Assembly: GCA_020091685.1 (NCBI GenBank)
Contig: CM034607.1
Coordinates: forward strand, 8,243,465-8,307,464
DNA: 64,000 nt
Origin: Lutjanus erythropterus
Taxonomy: Eukaryota > Chordata > Actinopteri > Lutjaniformes > Lutjanidae
Direction of reading: 5' to 3'
Every line of letters starts with the position of its first letter. Within the stretch, counting starts at the first letter, position 1. A program made the position numbers and the translations under genes. This document shows, piece after piece, positions 1-11,640 of this stretch. The notes beneath the pieces were generated by a model. That model saw only the letters and a program-made list of their open reading frames with translations. It searched no databases and was not told where the DNA came from.

Positions 1-40
1 TCCTCTCAAGCCTGCCCAATCAACCTGCATGTCTTGCATG

Positions 41-72
41 TGCGCACACACACATGCACACACGCTGCCCCT
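41..72. repeat. Interrupted (AC)n microsatellite
   Basis: Short CA/AC-rich run broken by TG and ATG. A simple repeat with no sign of coding. Confidence 0.6.
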
Positions 73-199
73 CCGAGCGTAATATAATTGGACAAAGATT
101 TGAAATAACGGCATCTCCCAGTGGAGAGATAGTTTTTCTCCTGGCAAGCGGTGAATTGATAATCCGCTCTGTAAAATACTCCTGGGGTCCTCACTCTCA

Positions 200-430
200 T
201 GTGGAGCTGCAGCTGAATTGGTAGAGGCCCGCAACACTCAATTCTCCATATCTAACACCGTCTAATCCTAATTGCCCACGGCTGCGAGGCCACAAAACAG
301 CAACATGCCAATAACGCAATTAATTACGTGTCACAAACTTTAATTTATTTGTTACACTATCCGTAAATCTTGAGTAGTTTGCCGCTGCGAGGCGGAGTTG
401 GAAAGTTTCACTTGATAATCTGAGGGTTTT
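200..430. promoter_or_regulatory. Candidate conserved non-coding element
   Basis: No repeat signature and no convincing ORF. The segment holds several TAAT/ATTA homeodomain cores (for example CCTAATTGCCC and GCAATTAATTACGTG) in a mixed-composition stretch. This texture is what vertebrate developmental enhancers often show. Conservation itself cannot be seen from one sequence, so the call is an inference. Confidence 0.35.
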
Positions 431-672
431 TCTTTTTTTCTCCCCGGATCACTCATGCAATGTTGCACTGTCATGACAACAAAGCTTACTTGCCTCCATA
501 ATAATCAGTGGAAAAATTTTGCCATGTGGGTTTTTCTCCTTAGAGCCCATTTTTATCATCCCAGCTCTCAAAGAGTTATCATTTTATTTGACAGCGCTGG
601 GAGAGAAACTGGGAATAAGATGCTAAGAAGCAATACGCTGTAAATGATTTTTGTTGTTTTCACAGTGTTGTT

Positions 673-1171
673 ACACTGCAAAAATGAAAAAGTAGGAAAA
701 CTACAAAAATTCGAGGCAAAGGACTGCAATAGAAAAAATGAATTTTTCAGTTTTTTTTTAAAAATTCTGAACCACTAATCTTTTGTTGAGATATTGTACT
801 TTTCTTCTTTAGATAAACTAGAGAACCCCCACAAAAACATACTCAAAATGTTATCGAGTAAATTTATTGAAGTTTAGTTAATGATGGTTAAAATTTTAAC
901 GTTTGCAATTAAAAACATTTCATTTTCAAGCTCCAAAATAATGACGAATCAGGTTCATGGTTCACTGTGACCAATTTATGAACTTTTTTTTTTTAAGTTT
1001 CTAAAACTCAAATATTCAAGTTTATCTAAAAGAGAAAAGTAAAATATCTCAATTAGAGAATATTTAATTCGACAAAACTTTTTTCAAAACTTAAAGGCTT
1101 GAGTTAGGCTCAAAACTCAAATTGATTGTAGTACATTTCCTTTAAATTTTGAGGTTTTTTTTTTACAGTGT
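673..1171. mobile_element. MITE with ACACTGCAAAAA-type inverted ends
   Basis: Starts ACACTGCAAAAATG and ends TTTTTTTTACAGTGT, giving short terminal inverted repeats around about 500 bp of AT-rich non-coding DNA. Its interior (about 780-1140) aligns by eye with the interior of the hAT-like element at 38816-39576; both contain AATCAGGTTCA followed by ACTGTGACCAA. It carries no transposase, so it is non-autonomous. No clear target-site duplication was found. Confidence 0.7.
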
Positions 1172-1640
1172 ACTGTTTTCTCAACAGTTTCTTACAGTCG
1201 TCTAGTCAATTAAACATTGCCACCCTCGCTAGTTGGCACCAGAAATACTAGTCGGTTAAACTATTATTTTAATGAACGACAGCCTTTAGCAGTTGCCTCT
1301 AAGATGTTAGGCAGCCGCCTACCACTTGTCAAGGGTTGCAGCCCAGATAGAGAGTAGCTCCTCTCCCTGAGCTAATGCTAATTTGGCAGTATTTTGATTT
1401 AGAAAATGAAAATAAGGTTGTATGTAAGTTGTGTCATTGTTACTAATATCATATGTCCACTATTGCTAAATAGCATACCATGCCCCACTAACATTGACTA
1501 AATTAAACATTTATATTCAGTAATTTACTGTAAATATAACAAGCATTTTACAGTGTAAATGAATTCAACACTCAACAGTTGAATATAACACTGTTTGAGA
1601 GGGGAAGGAGAAAGAGGGTGAGTGGGAGGAGGTGAAAGAC
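1172..1640. other. Unassigned non-coding stretch
   Basis: AT-rich DNA with no recognised gene, repeat end or RNA. It may include an undiagnosed old repeat around 1200-1370. Confidence 0.4.
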
Positions 1641-2015
1641 CCGTCTTTGGAGAGGAGCCAAAAAGCATGCCGGCGCAGTTTTACACAGGTGTAATTAGGT
1701 GTGCATCTGGACAACAATGAGACTGAGAGCAACACTTTACACACTGAATAACGAAGGGCACGCAACCTCAGTGTCGACAGCCCTTCATGATGGAGGGTCT
1801 GTTGAAGAAGAGCGATAGTGAAGAAGCTTCCCCAGCGGAGAGCGGCCCAACAAACTGGTAATCCTTTTGCATTGTGAGATGAGATACTGTAGTTAGCCAA
1901 GTGACCTTGGCTCTATGTGAGAAGGATATTGCCAGAGGGCTGTACGCCTCATGCTGGGAGATATTGCTATTTGGCGCACAGATAGTGCAGCTGAAGCCCA
2001 GCATGCATCGCACTC
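1640..2015. promoter_or_regulatory. Candidate conserved non-coding element
   Basis: Balanced-composition block with no mobile-element ends, lying between AT-rich flanks. It contains SOX-like ACAACAATGAG, a GTAATTAGG homeodomain core and AGTGACCTTGGC, close to a nuclear-receptor half-site. Overlapping short ORFs on both strands look like chance. Regulatory function is inferred only. Confidence 0.35.
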
Positions 2016-2199
2016 AGTGTGTAAAAAAAAAAACCCACATTCTTGTGAGAGTCTTTTCTTCTGGTGTTCCACGTTGTATATAGTATAGAACATGTTTTAA
2101 ATATTTAATGTCATTCCAGTGAGGTGGAAATGATCATTTTCCATCTGTTATCATTATCTCATATGAAAACAGAGCAGATTTTTTCCACCGTGAGGATGT

Positions 2200-2935
2200 T
2201 CAAGACGAGCCAAAATCACAGACTCAGATACTGAAATTAATTAACTTGCTTCATTTGTGCTGCCAATCACTGCAGCACAATGAAACACGGAAAAACGGCT
2301 GGTTTTCTAAAATTAAATGAACACCTTAAACCCCCTTTTTTTTCCTGCAAGTATTCTTAATATATACCCAGGTTTCCTAATGATTGGTCGCACAAGGTTT
2401 CAGTACACTGAACGCAATAACATTACATTGCTGATTTGATATATTCCTGTGCCTTGGGACACTCTGGTCCGCATTAGTGACTTGAGACAAGTGTAAAAAT
2501 ATTGTCTTGGCTTTTAATTCATGATGTCTAATGGCAAAATAAAATGATAAAAGTGCTGACTGCAAGCTGTACGCTTTCTCTGGCAAACACACTCCCTAAT
2601 TCACAACTGATGGACGTAATAAAAAAATAAAACTCATTTGAAGTTACAAATCCTGACAAAGTTTGAGACCACAAAATCTATCTTCCATTCATTGTTAATT
2701 GAACATCTCCAGGCTAGCATTTGGAGAGAATTGTTAATGTTCACAGTATTGATTGGCCTGTACCGGGCCTTCAGAGTAACATTGGCAGTGCTGCAGAAAG
2801 TGCACAAATCCAATCTTACCCCCCCCCTTTTTTTTTGTAATTACGAGCTGACATTATCCCCTACATTAAAATTTCATGACCTGGGGACAAAGGCATGCCA
2901 CTGAAAAATAAATCAGCTGAGACTGTCAATCGAAG
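2200..2935. promoter_or_regulatory. Candidate conserved non-coding block
   Basis: Two adjacent repeat-free stretches (about 2200-2600 and 2640-2935) separated by a short A-rich tract. They hold paired homeodomain-type cores (AAATTAATTAAC, TTGTTAATTGAAC, GATTGGCC) and no ORF above 90 codons. A C/T homopolymer run lies at 2818-2835. The texture fits enhancers, but conservation is untested. Confidence 0.4.
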
Positions 2936-2989
2936 AATGAACCAATTAATCCAAAAACTTTTGGAAAAGTAACCTTCAAAGCAACTTTG

Positions 2990-3260
2990 CCATACACATA
3001 AAGCTTTCATTGACAGTTCACTAAACCCCTCTCTTCAGCGATTGTCAAATCTTTGCAACTGTGACTATGGCAGCCCAGCAAGCTTTGGATTTCTCCACAC
3101 GCTGAAGCGATGTGCATGGGGCTGTAGTAAGAGCAATACGCACCATTTGGAGTTTGGAATGTGGAGCCTTTTTTTCACTGTTTCCAAAACTAAACCCACA
3201 AAGGCAAAAGTGTGAGCTGGAGCAAACATAAGCATGTCCAGCTAAAATAGTAACCAATGC
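2990..3260. promoter_or_regulatory. Candidate conserved non-coding element
   Basis: Repeat-free stretch with MEIS/PBX-like words (CATTGACAG, GATTGTCAA) in both orientations and no coding signal. The regulatory role is inferred. Confidence 0.3.
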
Positions 3261-3756
3261 CCAGGAGTTGTTGGATTACATTTAAAAAAAAGTAGAATTA
3301 CTGCCTCATGGTTGTATTCATCCACCAATTTAAGTTGCAATTTACACCCATATGTTATTCACATAATGTATGTAGTGAAGACTTTAAGGGAAAGTGTATT
3401 TTTTGGCAAAATGAAAGTTGACATGTTATTTAATGCAAGAAAGATGCTGTCTTCATTTAGAGACTTTCTTTTTTTTTTTACAGAGGATTAATAGAGAGCT
3501 GAACATTATCATGTCACAGTGAAGTTGACCTTTTGAATATAAAATGTCATCACTTCATCCTGGTGATATATCTAATTAGACATTTGTGTGAGATTTTGTC
3601 ACAGTGAGCGTCGGAATTCTTGATTCATGGTCAGAAATGTGTTTGTGAGATCACGATCACCTCTGACCAACAAGATTTAATCAGCTAATCTTTGAGTCCA
3701 AGTGAGGACTGGTGTCAAGTTGGAAGAAACTGCCTGGGAGAGTCATGAGGTCACAG
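3261..3756. other. Unassigned non-coding stretch
   Basis: AT-rich sequence with homopolymer runs. No gene, RNA or recognisable mobile-element end was seen. Confidence 0.4.
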
Positions 3757-4650
3757 CAGGCACGGCGCCAGGATTTCAATTTTGGGTGGGCCACAGTAAC
3801 TTTGGGTGGGCCTTTTAAATTACAAAAGTTACAAAAGTTTCCAGGTGGTAGTCTCACTTTAACAAAAATGACTGGTGTCATGCTATGGAGGGCGACTAGC
3901 ACTTCCAGTTGATTGTGACACTTTTAAAATCTTTTTAAAAAACTGTTTCAGTGCCGAGTTAGCTTATCGTTTCACCGCGGCAGTTTGTATTTATTTCAAG
4001 TGGCACAGGATATCTCCTTATCTACATTTTCGCCATGGATCAAGTAGATCAATACATCAATTCATTAAAAAATTGATGCATTTTCGTTTGATCTGGCTGG
4101 ATTACTCTTTAAATTGGTTGCAGGGAGATGGAGAAATGGAGCGATCAGAACAGTGGGTGAGCTACAGTGACTTAAGAGGAGAGAGCGTGGTGCTCTGCGC
4201 TGTTCATTCATAAACTTAACTGTCGGTGAAGGTAAATCAAGTCAGGCAGGAATATTTAGCTCTACCTCCTGTATTGTCTGCATTTTTTAGAAGTTCTAGT
4301 TTGAATGAGAAATGCATTTGCAGGTATAAAATGAGACTATGATATTCTTTCATATATACACCGGTCATATTTTCTGCTGAACAACCATTGTAGTGTGACA
4401 TGCATGCGTGAGTGTAATATGTCTGGGGTGACAAATAATGGCCAGCTGTGATTGGTCCAGACCTCACATGTGATAATAGCCAAATAAATGTTGTCTTTTT
4501 CTCAAACAGAAACTTTTTTTTGGTCTTAAGGGTGTTTTAAAACACTGATTTAATAATTAGAAATAAAAGTTAATATAATGTTCTCCCAGTCATTTAAGGG
4601 GGGCCAGTTGTACAAGTGGGTGGGCCCAGACCCATTAGACAAACCCATAA
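3757..4650. repeat. Probable interspersed repeat with GGGTGGGCC motifs
   Basis: GGGTGGGCC words recur near both ends (3784, 3805 and about 4618). The left edge, GCCAGGATTTCAATTTTGGG, resembles a repeat I associate with fish genomes. The 112-codon ORF inside has no recognisable domain. Boundaries and class are uncertain. Confidence 0.45.
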
Positions 4651-5456
4651 TGCAACCTCTTTTAGGTGAGGCAGTTCCAGCGTCCTCACCGTCCTGCACG
4701 GCTTACCGGAACACTTAACTAAACTGAGCTATCGTTAACAAAAAAATGGTTTAATTTGTGCTTTTCTTGCTATGACGAGTCAAAACGTCTGCTGCAAAAA
4801 TGGTCTATTTCCCTACTGTACTGTATTAAGGCTAACATTAGCTGCTCCATTGTTTAATTTTGGATTTGGGCTAGTCAACACTCCAGCAACCCCCGCCAAA
4901 TCTGTTGTCCAAGATAATGTCCCATTTGAAACATTAGTTTACTAATGTAACATAAGTGATAGCATACTATCGAACATATGGATTTATGCAAAGCGGTCTA
5001 ACAAGGTAATGTTATATTACAACAAAATAAGGGTCTAATCTTAAGTTCTGTCTTTATGTTACAGCTAACCAGTTCTACACTGCAATATGAGACCAGTGGT
5101 CTACATCATCAACATGTATTAACTGGTGAGTAAACTAACTGTTCTCCTGGGACAGATAGATTTAGCCTCAGTTTTTTTTAGCATCATGTACATCTCCACT
5201 AACTGCATAATTAAGACCTTTTTGAACAGCATTTTCATTTTAAAACAAATCACCTGGAAACATTAAAAGTAAACAGTTTCAGCCAATTCATGTAGGTAAC
5301 ATTTGCTCAATTATCTACAGCTGATAAAATCTGCGAGCAACAGTTCATATTTCAGCGAGCAAAATTTGTCACCAGGTAGAAACAAGAAGCCTGCCTTTTT
5401 TCTGCAATTGTCTGAAATCAAGGACCTATTACTCTATTAGTGAGAACTTCAAGTGT
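4651..5456. other. Unassigned AT-rich stretch
   Basis: No coding, RNA or clear repeat signal. It contains isolated gene-desert-like AT-rich sequence only. Confidence 0.4.
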
Positions 5457-6608
5457 TAAGGGTGTTTTCACACCTGCGTTTTTTTTTTTTTTTTAGTTCA
5501 GTTAAATCGCACTTTGGTTCGTTTTTTTTCCCCCTTGGTGTGATTCATTTGAGCAGGTGTGAACACAGTAATTGCATTCGGGTAGGCCATTGTTAGAACG
5601 AGCTGAATAATGTGATTCACAAGGTGCTGATTCAATTTCAACTTCCATTTTGACTCAGTATCAGTTTGGTGAGGGATATTTCAGGTACAGTACCAATTAA
5701 TATAAAAGAGATTCTCAGAGAAATAATGCTGCGAATTGTACAAGGAACTTTCTAACTGGTGAAATATGTTTACATTAAACACTGACCCTTGGGTTGCGCT
5801 GAAGCTTGAGGTAAACTGACTACATCCCACCCTCATAGATTGAAAAAATACAGGTAAAAACCACTTTTCTCATCTCATTTCAATTAAAACAAGCACTTTG
5901 CTTCAGTGGACCTGGATTAGTCTCTCATGTGGCCACATCTCATTGCAAAAAGAACCAATGGGTGGCCAAATGGGGTTGAAGCTTCACACATCCACAACAA
6001 AGGCAATATATTGGAAGATCAATCTTAGGGTTTATTTTCTGACTTAATATTGGATCATTTAAATGAAGACTAATTTGAATCAGACCCTTGAGAGGAGGTG
6101 ATCTTGGTCCAGTCCCAAATGAACTCTGGAGCACCTTGTTTGTGGTAGGAACGTGATCCGACCTTGATCCAACCCAACTACCGCGTGCACTTAGCAAGTT
6201 TGAGCAAAATGGCTCATCTGAATGCAGCACGTCTTCTGTGCAAAGTGTGAAGTGTAGTTTCAAGACTTTACTTTGGTTTGCATTCTGCTGGTATAGTTTT
6301 TCCTGGTATGTTGCCCAGGTAATTACCGCGGTTATGAGCCAACGCCAGCTCTGCCATTGTTCCATGTTAAATAGCATTGCAACATTTCTCTCCCAAGGCC
6401 AGAAGATACATGAACATATTTTCCTCTTGTCTTTACTTTTTTGCTCCCGTCCCGAACACATCTGGCCAATCAGCAGAGTAAATGTTCTCACATGGGTTGT
6501 AGTGATGCATTTTTGGTTCGCATGACTTTTTGTCTGTGTGGAAAGAAACCGAAACAAGCAACTCAGCTCAACTCAAGCAAATGAACTATAGGTGTGAAAA
6601 TGCCCTAA
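5457..6608. mobile_element. DNA-transposon-like element with GGGTGTTTTCACACC ends
   Basis: The left end reads TTAAGGGTGTTTTCACACCT. The reverse complement of the right end reads TTTAGGGCATTTTCACACCT, so the termini are imperfect inverted repeats around 1.15 kb. Poly-T and GGTTCGTTT/GGTTTC words follow each end. The longest ORF in the whole window (205 codons, minus strand, 5940-6557) lies inside but resembles no transposase I know, so the element appears non-autonomous. Superfamily undetermined: the left flank includes TTAA but the right does not match cleanly. Confidence 0.65.
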
Positions 6609-6734
6609 ATCCGCCTCAGTTATTACTGTAAACAAATCCACATAGCAGGAGTTCCTATTTTCTTCTTTTACTCTATTTTTGTCATAAGAATTGAAGGTAG
6701 AGGAAGTCCAAGAAAGAGTAATGAGTGCATTTCA

Positions 6735-7260
6735 TATTTTAAATGCAATATTATGAGCCAGTGGCTACATTTGGAAGAAAGCACCATGGCAACGATTGCC
6801 ATCATATCCACCATCACTGCCACCACAGATGCTGCCAAAAGCGAGAAAAAACAAGATTTTACATCACTCTAAATCCAGCTCTGTATTTTCATTGCTCCAC
6901 TTCCAGTTTAACCATGTTGTCTGCACCTCCTCACACACTCTATTCCCACCAGCCCCCGACACACACACACACACACTGCCAGAAGCCATCATTCCACCCT
7001 GTATGTTCAGCTGGCCTGTCAAGTCCCCATCCAGCAAAGTGCCCACCCATCTGTTGAACCTAAGACAGCATGCAAATCTCGACCAGAGAGGAAATGTTCT
7101 ATCAAATGATGAACTTATCTGCATGCACACCATGTCTTTCAGGGGCCTCTGGGGGCCGGGGCTTCAGGGCGTGCTGCAAAACTGTATGTACGTTCATGTG
7201 GCTGCAATGCAAAGTAAAATGGAACGCTGATGCAAGATATACTCTCGCCCTTGGTTAAGC
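6735..7260. other. Non-coding stretch with a short (AC)9 tract
   Basis: Contains an (AC)n run at 6959-6976 and overlapping ORFs of 62-144 codons that are low-complexity (His/Pro/Cys-rich) and read as chance. No gene is supported. It could include regulatory sequence. Confidence 0.35.
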
Positions 7261-7428
7261 TACCAGTGCACTTTCTTTTAACTTAGCATGTTGCCATTTT
7301 CATCTCAGTGCAGTGTGTTTTAAATGACTAACAGGGGTTAATCTATTTTGTTCCTGTAGTGTGCATTTAGGAAATATCTTCAGCTGCAGGTTTGTTTGTT
7401 TTTTGAAGGAACTGTATCTCCTGTTTCT

Positions 7429-7446
7429 TGAAAAAAAAAAAAAAAA
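7429..7446. repeat. Poly-A tract
   Basis: Uninterrupted run of about 16 adenines. No retroposed body was recognised upstream. Confidence 0.7.
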
Positions 7447-7449
7447 GTG

Positions 7450-8214
7450 GCCAGTCAACTTCAATCACACAGACTCCAGCTTTGTAAGGACACAAGAATA
7501 AAGCATTTCGTTACTCTCTCACTCACTGTGCTGGCAACAAAGCAGTTTCAAACTCTTTCAGGTATCCACGGGCCTTCAAAATACAATTTAGCAAACTTTT
7601 TGGATTGATAAAAACTGACAGAAATAATTAGTTACAGAGGGACAGATCACCCCAAAAGACTGAACCAAAGCTCCCAATCATATCACAGTACAGAAGAAAA
7701 CGTGCATCTAGTCATGGATGAGAGGTTACAGCTGTTGCAGATGATGTCGCTTTTCTGACATCAATGCTGCAGCCATGGTGTCCCCCTTTGAAATTTCTCT
7801 TCTGGGAATAATTGTTTTTGTTTGCACATTTCACATTAATTAGAGTTAAAATTAATGTCGAATGTTTATTGAATGTGTATCTGTGGGCTTTTGTTTTCAG
7901 GATAATGGGTGTAACTTTACATTGACAATTATGAACAGCTGATCAACTTCAGTCAAGGACTAATCATCTCTTGTTATTGTCAATTTACGATGTTGCATGC
8001 GTCCTGCGGTCCTGCAGAGCTCCAGCAGCCTGCCTGAGGGCGAGGGAGCAGGAGAAAACAATTCAATTCAACCATAAATATACAACTATTTGGACTGCAG
8101 TACTCATTTTGGCACACTTAATTACTACATATAGCTCATTTAATATTTATCCCATATTGCCACAAGCATGAGCCTTTCCCCATGAATAGATGCACACTTT
8201 GATATAGTGTGTGT
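7450..8214. other. Unassigned non-coding stretch
   Basis: No gene or RNA recognised. Around 7740-7990 the sequence is repeat-free and contains CATTAATTAGAG and TAAAATTAATG, so a regulatory element is possible but not supported further. Confidence 0.35.
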
Positions 8215-8980
8215 GAATGGCAAAAAGAAAATAGTTCCCTCAAGAAACTGCTGTCTGCGCATTATCTTGAGTAACTGGATCACGATTGCTGGAAAGAAAC
8301 AATGCTGTTGAGTTTTTCAGATATATTTTTTAGGGGATTTAAGCCTTCTATATGACCAAAGTGCGCCAGACACACCTCCGAGAGGGTGCGATGTCTTGCT
8401 GACAGCAACCAACCCCTGATGAGGCCCCATCTCCCTCTCAAATAACCATTTGTTAAGAAACTAAACTGAAGACAAGAGAGAAAGAGGTCTTCAAAAGTGT
8501 CTGTGTGTTCAGGATTTAGGAGTTTTGTAGCTTCTATCTGAATCTCTGTGGTCTGAAGTTTAGTTTCTCCCCTTCGTTGCTGTTTGTACTTGCAGGTATC
8601 TGCTTTATTTTATTGTTTCATGTTTGCTTTCAGCTGGATAGGAGTTGTTTTAAGTTACTGCCAATGAAACACCAACATTTCCTGATTTTTCTGCCGCATA
8701 TTAAAAGTGTTCAAAAACAAAATAACGGGGGACTTTTGTTGTGAAGGTTTTAAAGTAACTTTAGTGTTTATTCCCTGTTTTACAGCCAGTCGCCATGCTG
8801 AGTCAGACTGAGTCAAGCCAAGCCAGCAAATTCGTCTGGAAAAGGGCTACCCATTACATCATATTCAAGAGAAAGCCGACATATCTACAGCGACTCACAC
8901 ATCAAGATGGATAAACACACACAACACAGGTAAGAGTAAAAATATGTGGGCTTCTTTGGGGGGTGAAATGTCCCTTTAAA
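8215..8980. mobile_element. Interrupted copy of the TTAAAGGGA MITE family
   Basis: 8218-8335 (AGAAAATAGTTCC, then GTAACTGGATCACGATT, then GAGTTTTTCA) aligns with the right half of the copies at 51405-51736 and 61824-62311. The right terminus resumes at about 8860-8980 and ends GGGGTGAAATGTCCCTTTAA. About 520 bp of unrelated DNA lies between, so the copy was broken by an insertion or rearrangement; the left terminus is missing. Confidence 0.65.
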
Positions 8981-8994
8981 TCAAGCCCTTCCTG

Positions 8995-9330
8995 AGGATT
9001 TAGTATGAATGCTGCCAGTTTTCATGAAGGCAGCAGCCATGTTTAATACAAAGCGCTAAATGCTTCCCAGTAGCCTCAGGGGGGAAAAGGTAAGCAGTCA
9101 CCTAGCCAAGGGCATAAATCTGACCAACAGGTCTCTGCAGGCCCGAGGCTATTATGGCTGAGTGAACTTTAGCTTGGGTGAGTTCACTCTGCTTACACTG
9201 GCTGCAGTTAAGCTACCTCTCACCTCTGTTATCCTATTAGTCTGCAGCACTTATGGAAACGAGCTGCAGTGATCCTGTCAGCAAAATTAGAGGAGAAGTC
9301 TGCGAATATTTTATGGATCAAAGATTGTTT
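8995..9330. promoter_or_regulatory. Candidate conserved non-coding element
   Basis: Balanced-composition repeat-free block with paired CTGCAG words, GGATCAAAGATTG near its end (TCF/LEF-like core ATCAAAG) and no ORF. A regulatory reading is inference. Confidence 0.35.
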
Positions 9331-9354
9331 TACCCTCAGGGATGTTATAGGCAG

Positions 9355-9495
9355 GTGTGGAAGTAATGGATTACAGCTACTCTAATTACTCTAATTAAGT
9401 CTGTTTGGGTGGGTACCTGTACGTTTCTGAGTATTTTGTCCGTATTTTACTATTACTTAAAAGGGGTACTTATAATGTGGATGTCCAGTCAGTGT
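9355..9495. repeat. Fragment of a TACTTAAGT-type interspersed repeat
   Basis: GTGTGGAAGTAATGGATTAC followed by repeated ATTACT/GTATTTTACT words resembles the fish repeat that is clearer at 48138-48300. Degraded, with vague limits. Confidence 0.4.
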
Positions 9496-9846
9496 TGATG
9501 GTAAATGTAGTCATTTGAAGCAATAAATTCCGCAGTGTGCCATATTGATCAAGAAAGCTCAGTTCTTCAGCTGCAAAATCAGTTGTTCTTCCTGCATTCA
9601 GTGTCACTATAGCCTAGGGCAGTGATAACACAGCAACATTGACATAGGCGTCAGAGGCCAGCGCACAATGCATCCTGGTATATGTAGGCACTGCTGCATG
9701 GCTCTGCAAGCACAAAAACATAGTGTCCTTGGTCAATATAGCACACGCTGAGGGATTTATTGCTGCAGTTGACTACATTTAGCTTCACTCACTGGACATC
9801 TACATGAAAAGGACCAAATTTTCCCTTGAAATATGCATAATTACAC

Positions 9847-10331
9847 CAGTGGTGGGCAATTATTATTCACAGGGGGGTCACATGAGAAACTGATCAGGCT
9901 GCTGTGAGCTGAACATAAATGTGATATAATGTTCTAATAATCTCTTACAATGGAATAGTCAGAGGAGTTCTTTTGGGGAAACATTGCATGTAGATGTCTA
10001 TAAGGTAATAGCTGGTTACCATTATGCACTTGTACCAAACTTTAAGTTTCACATTATGCATGCATTCCAGATACAGGTTGCAACTGTATAGTACAACAGT
10101 AGGAACCACTATAGAAGACAAAGTTTATATAAAGTTTGATATAAAAGATACAGTTGATCATCATTGCCAATGAACACTGACCCTTTTCAGAATAAAAGGC
10201 TGATAAAAGTTCAACAGTAAGAAAAAGATATTGACTTTCTTTGCTAGATTTTAACTGCAATATTTCCATGCTGACATGTAGCCTTTCAGCGGGCCTGATC
10301 TGGTCCCTGAGCCATATTTTTCCCAGGTCTG
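9847..10331. mobile_element. Non-autonomous hAT-like element with target duplication
   Basis: Begins CAGTGGTGGGCAATTATT and ends ATATTTTTCCCAGGTCTG, an imperfect inverted pair of the CAG...CTG type used by hAT elements. The flanking 8-mers are AATTACAC (9839-9846) and CATTACAC (10332-10339), matching at 7 of 8 bases, as expected for an hAT 8-bp duplication. The 485-bp interior has no transposase. Confidence 0.8.
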
Positions 10332-10639
10332 CATTACACCGTAATCTACTTAGTTACTTTTAAAATCACAATTCACTGGTGAGTGGGCCTACAATTTGAA
10401 ATAATACCCAAACCTTGCTTCTCCATTTTCAGAGCCAATAAGGTTATCCAATGAAAGCCATGACATACAGGTGGAAAAGACAAAAACAGAAACAAACGCT
10501 GCAGCAGGCACAGTTTTGAAGCGGTGACAGTGACACACAGCAGAACAGTGCAGGAGTTGGAAGTAATTTAGACTGAAGATTTGGAGAAACAAAAAAACCT
10601 TCAGATTGAATGCCTGCTGTTCACAATGCACAAAACATG

Positions 10640-10778
10640 AACAATTAAAAAGTAACTTATACTCAAGTAGTTTTTGAGAAGAAAACTTATTACGTATAAC
10701 ATATTTTTACTTAAGTATTTTAATTCCAGTAGTTTTACTTTTAGTAATATTTAAGTAATGTAACAGTACTTCTAATTC
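10640..10778. repeat. TACTTAAGTA-type interspersed repeat
   Basis: Repeated ACTTAAGTA, ACTTTTAGTAAT and TAATGTAACAGTACTT words form a recognisable fish-type repeat fragment abutting the next element. Its relatives are at 48138-48300, 49425-49510 and 56868-56955. Confidence 0.6.
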
Positions 10779-10935
10779 AGTAGGGGAGACCAGGGAATGT
10801 TGTAACACTTTAATTAACATGTTTATTAAAAAAGTACTGCATTGATGTCATCAGTATGGTACACTCCCATTTCCTTTTTGAACTCCTAAGAAAAGTAGCT
10901 TATGCCTGTGAGCAACGTTGTGGATTTTACAACCA

Positions 10936-10991
10936 CAAAAAGAGAGAGAGAGAGTAAAAGGAAAGTTTATTTATTTATTTATTTATTTTTT
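10936..10991. repeat. (AG)n and (TTTA)n simple repeats
   Basis: AG run of about 14 bp followed by a TTTA run of about 25 bp, inside the GGGGAGACC element. Confidence 0.85.
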
Positions 10992-11254
10992 ATCAAGGTC
11001 ACCTATAGCATTCACTATATTGTACATAAATTATTGGACTTACATAACCTAAAATAACAGTTTCTCTAGTGGCTGCTTTGGGGTGGGGATTGTTGAGATT
11101 TTCAGTATTGTGTGCACTGAACCTTTTGCAAACTCAGCGTTAAAAGACGTGTCAGTTAAGTGTGTATGTTGTCAGTTCTGGACCCACAGAACGGCACCCC
11201 AGGGGCAGCCATCTGCATTTGACACAACTGTGACAGTGACTGAACCCTTATGTG

Positions 11255-11640
11255 ACACATCAACACGTTCTCATCCCGACGATTTGTCACTGCCCCACGG
11301 CGTCTGATACTGAAGCACAAGGTACCCTTTAGGGGCTGCAACTGACACAGCCAGAAAGCTTTTTTATCATGTGATTAACGCTAAGAAATGTTCACCGTTT
11401 GGTCAGGGTTTGGCACAAAAACTACTTGGTTCGGGTTTAGGATAAATCCATGTTTGAGTTTACAATAACTGTTATTTTACATACGTCATGTGACGACAAT
11501 GAAGCGAAGTGCAAAATGAAAGTAACCTGTCACTTAAGCGACTCACGGCACTTAAGTCGCATTAAGCGCACATTATGTACCTTACTAATTGTAATAACAT
11601 TGTGGCTTCACATGGGCCACAAACCCTGATTTCCCGGGTG
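11255..11640. repeat. Nested interspersed repeat (CTCATCCCGACGA type)
   Basis: Contains CTCATCCCGACGATTTGTCA, GCCCCACGGCGTCTGATAC, GAAGCACAAGGTACC and CCGTTTGGTCAGGGTT, a series I associate with a widespread fish repeat. It is richer in CpG than its surroundings, consistent with insertion into the host element. The limits are approximate and the transposition class is unknown. Confidence 0.6.

Noticed and set aside
5940..6557. 205-codon minus-strand ORF, the longest in the window
   Set aside because: Lies wholly inside the 5457-6608 inverted-repeat element, overlaps a 95-codon plus-strand ORF, and shows no domain, signal peptide or family motif. Taken as chance within a repeat.
6796..7230. 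144-codon plus-strand ORF
   Set aside because: Pro/His/Thr-rich, includes the translation of an AC microsatellite, overlaps other ORFs in two frames, no family likeness.
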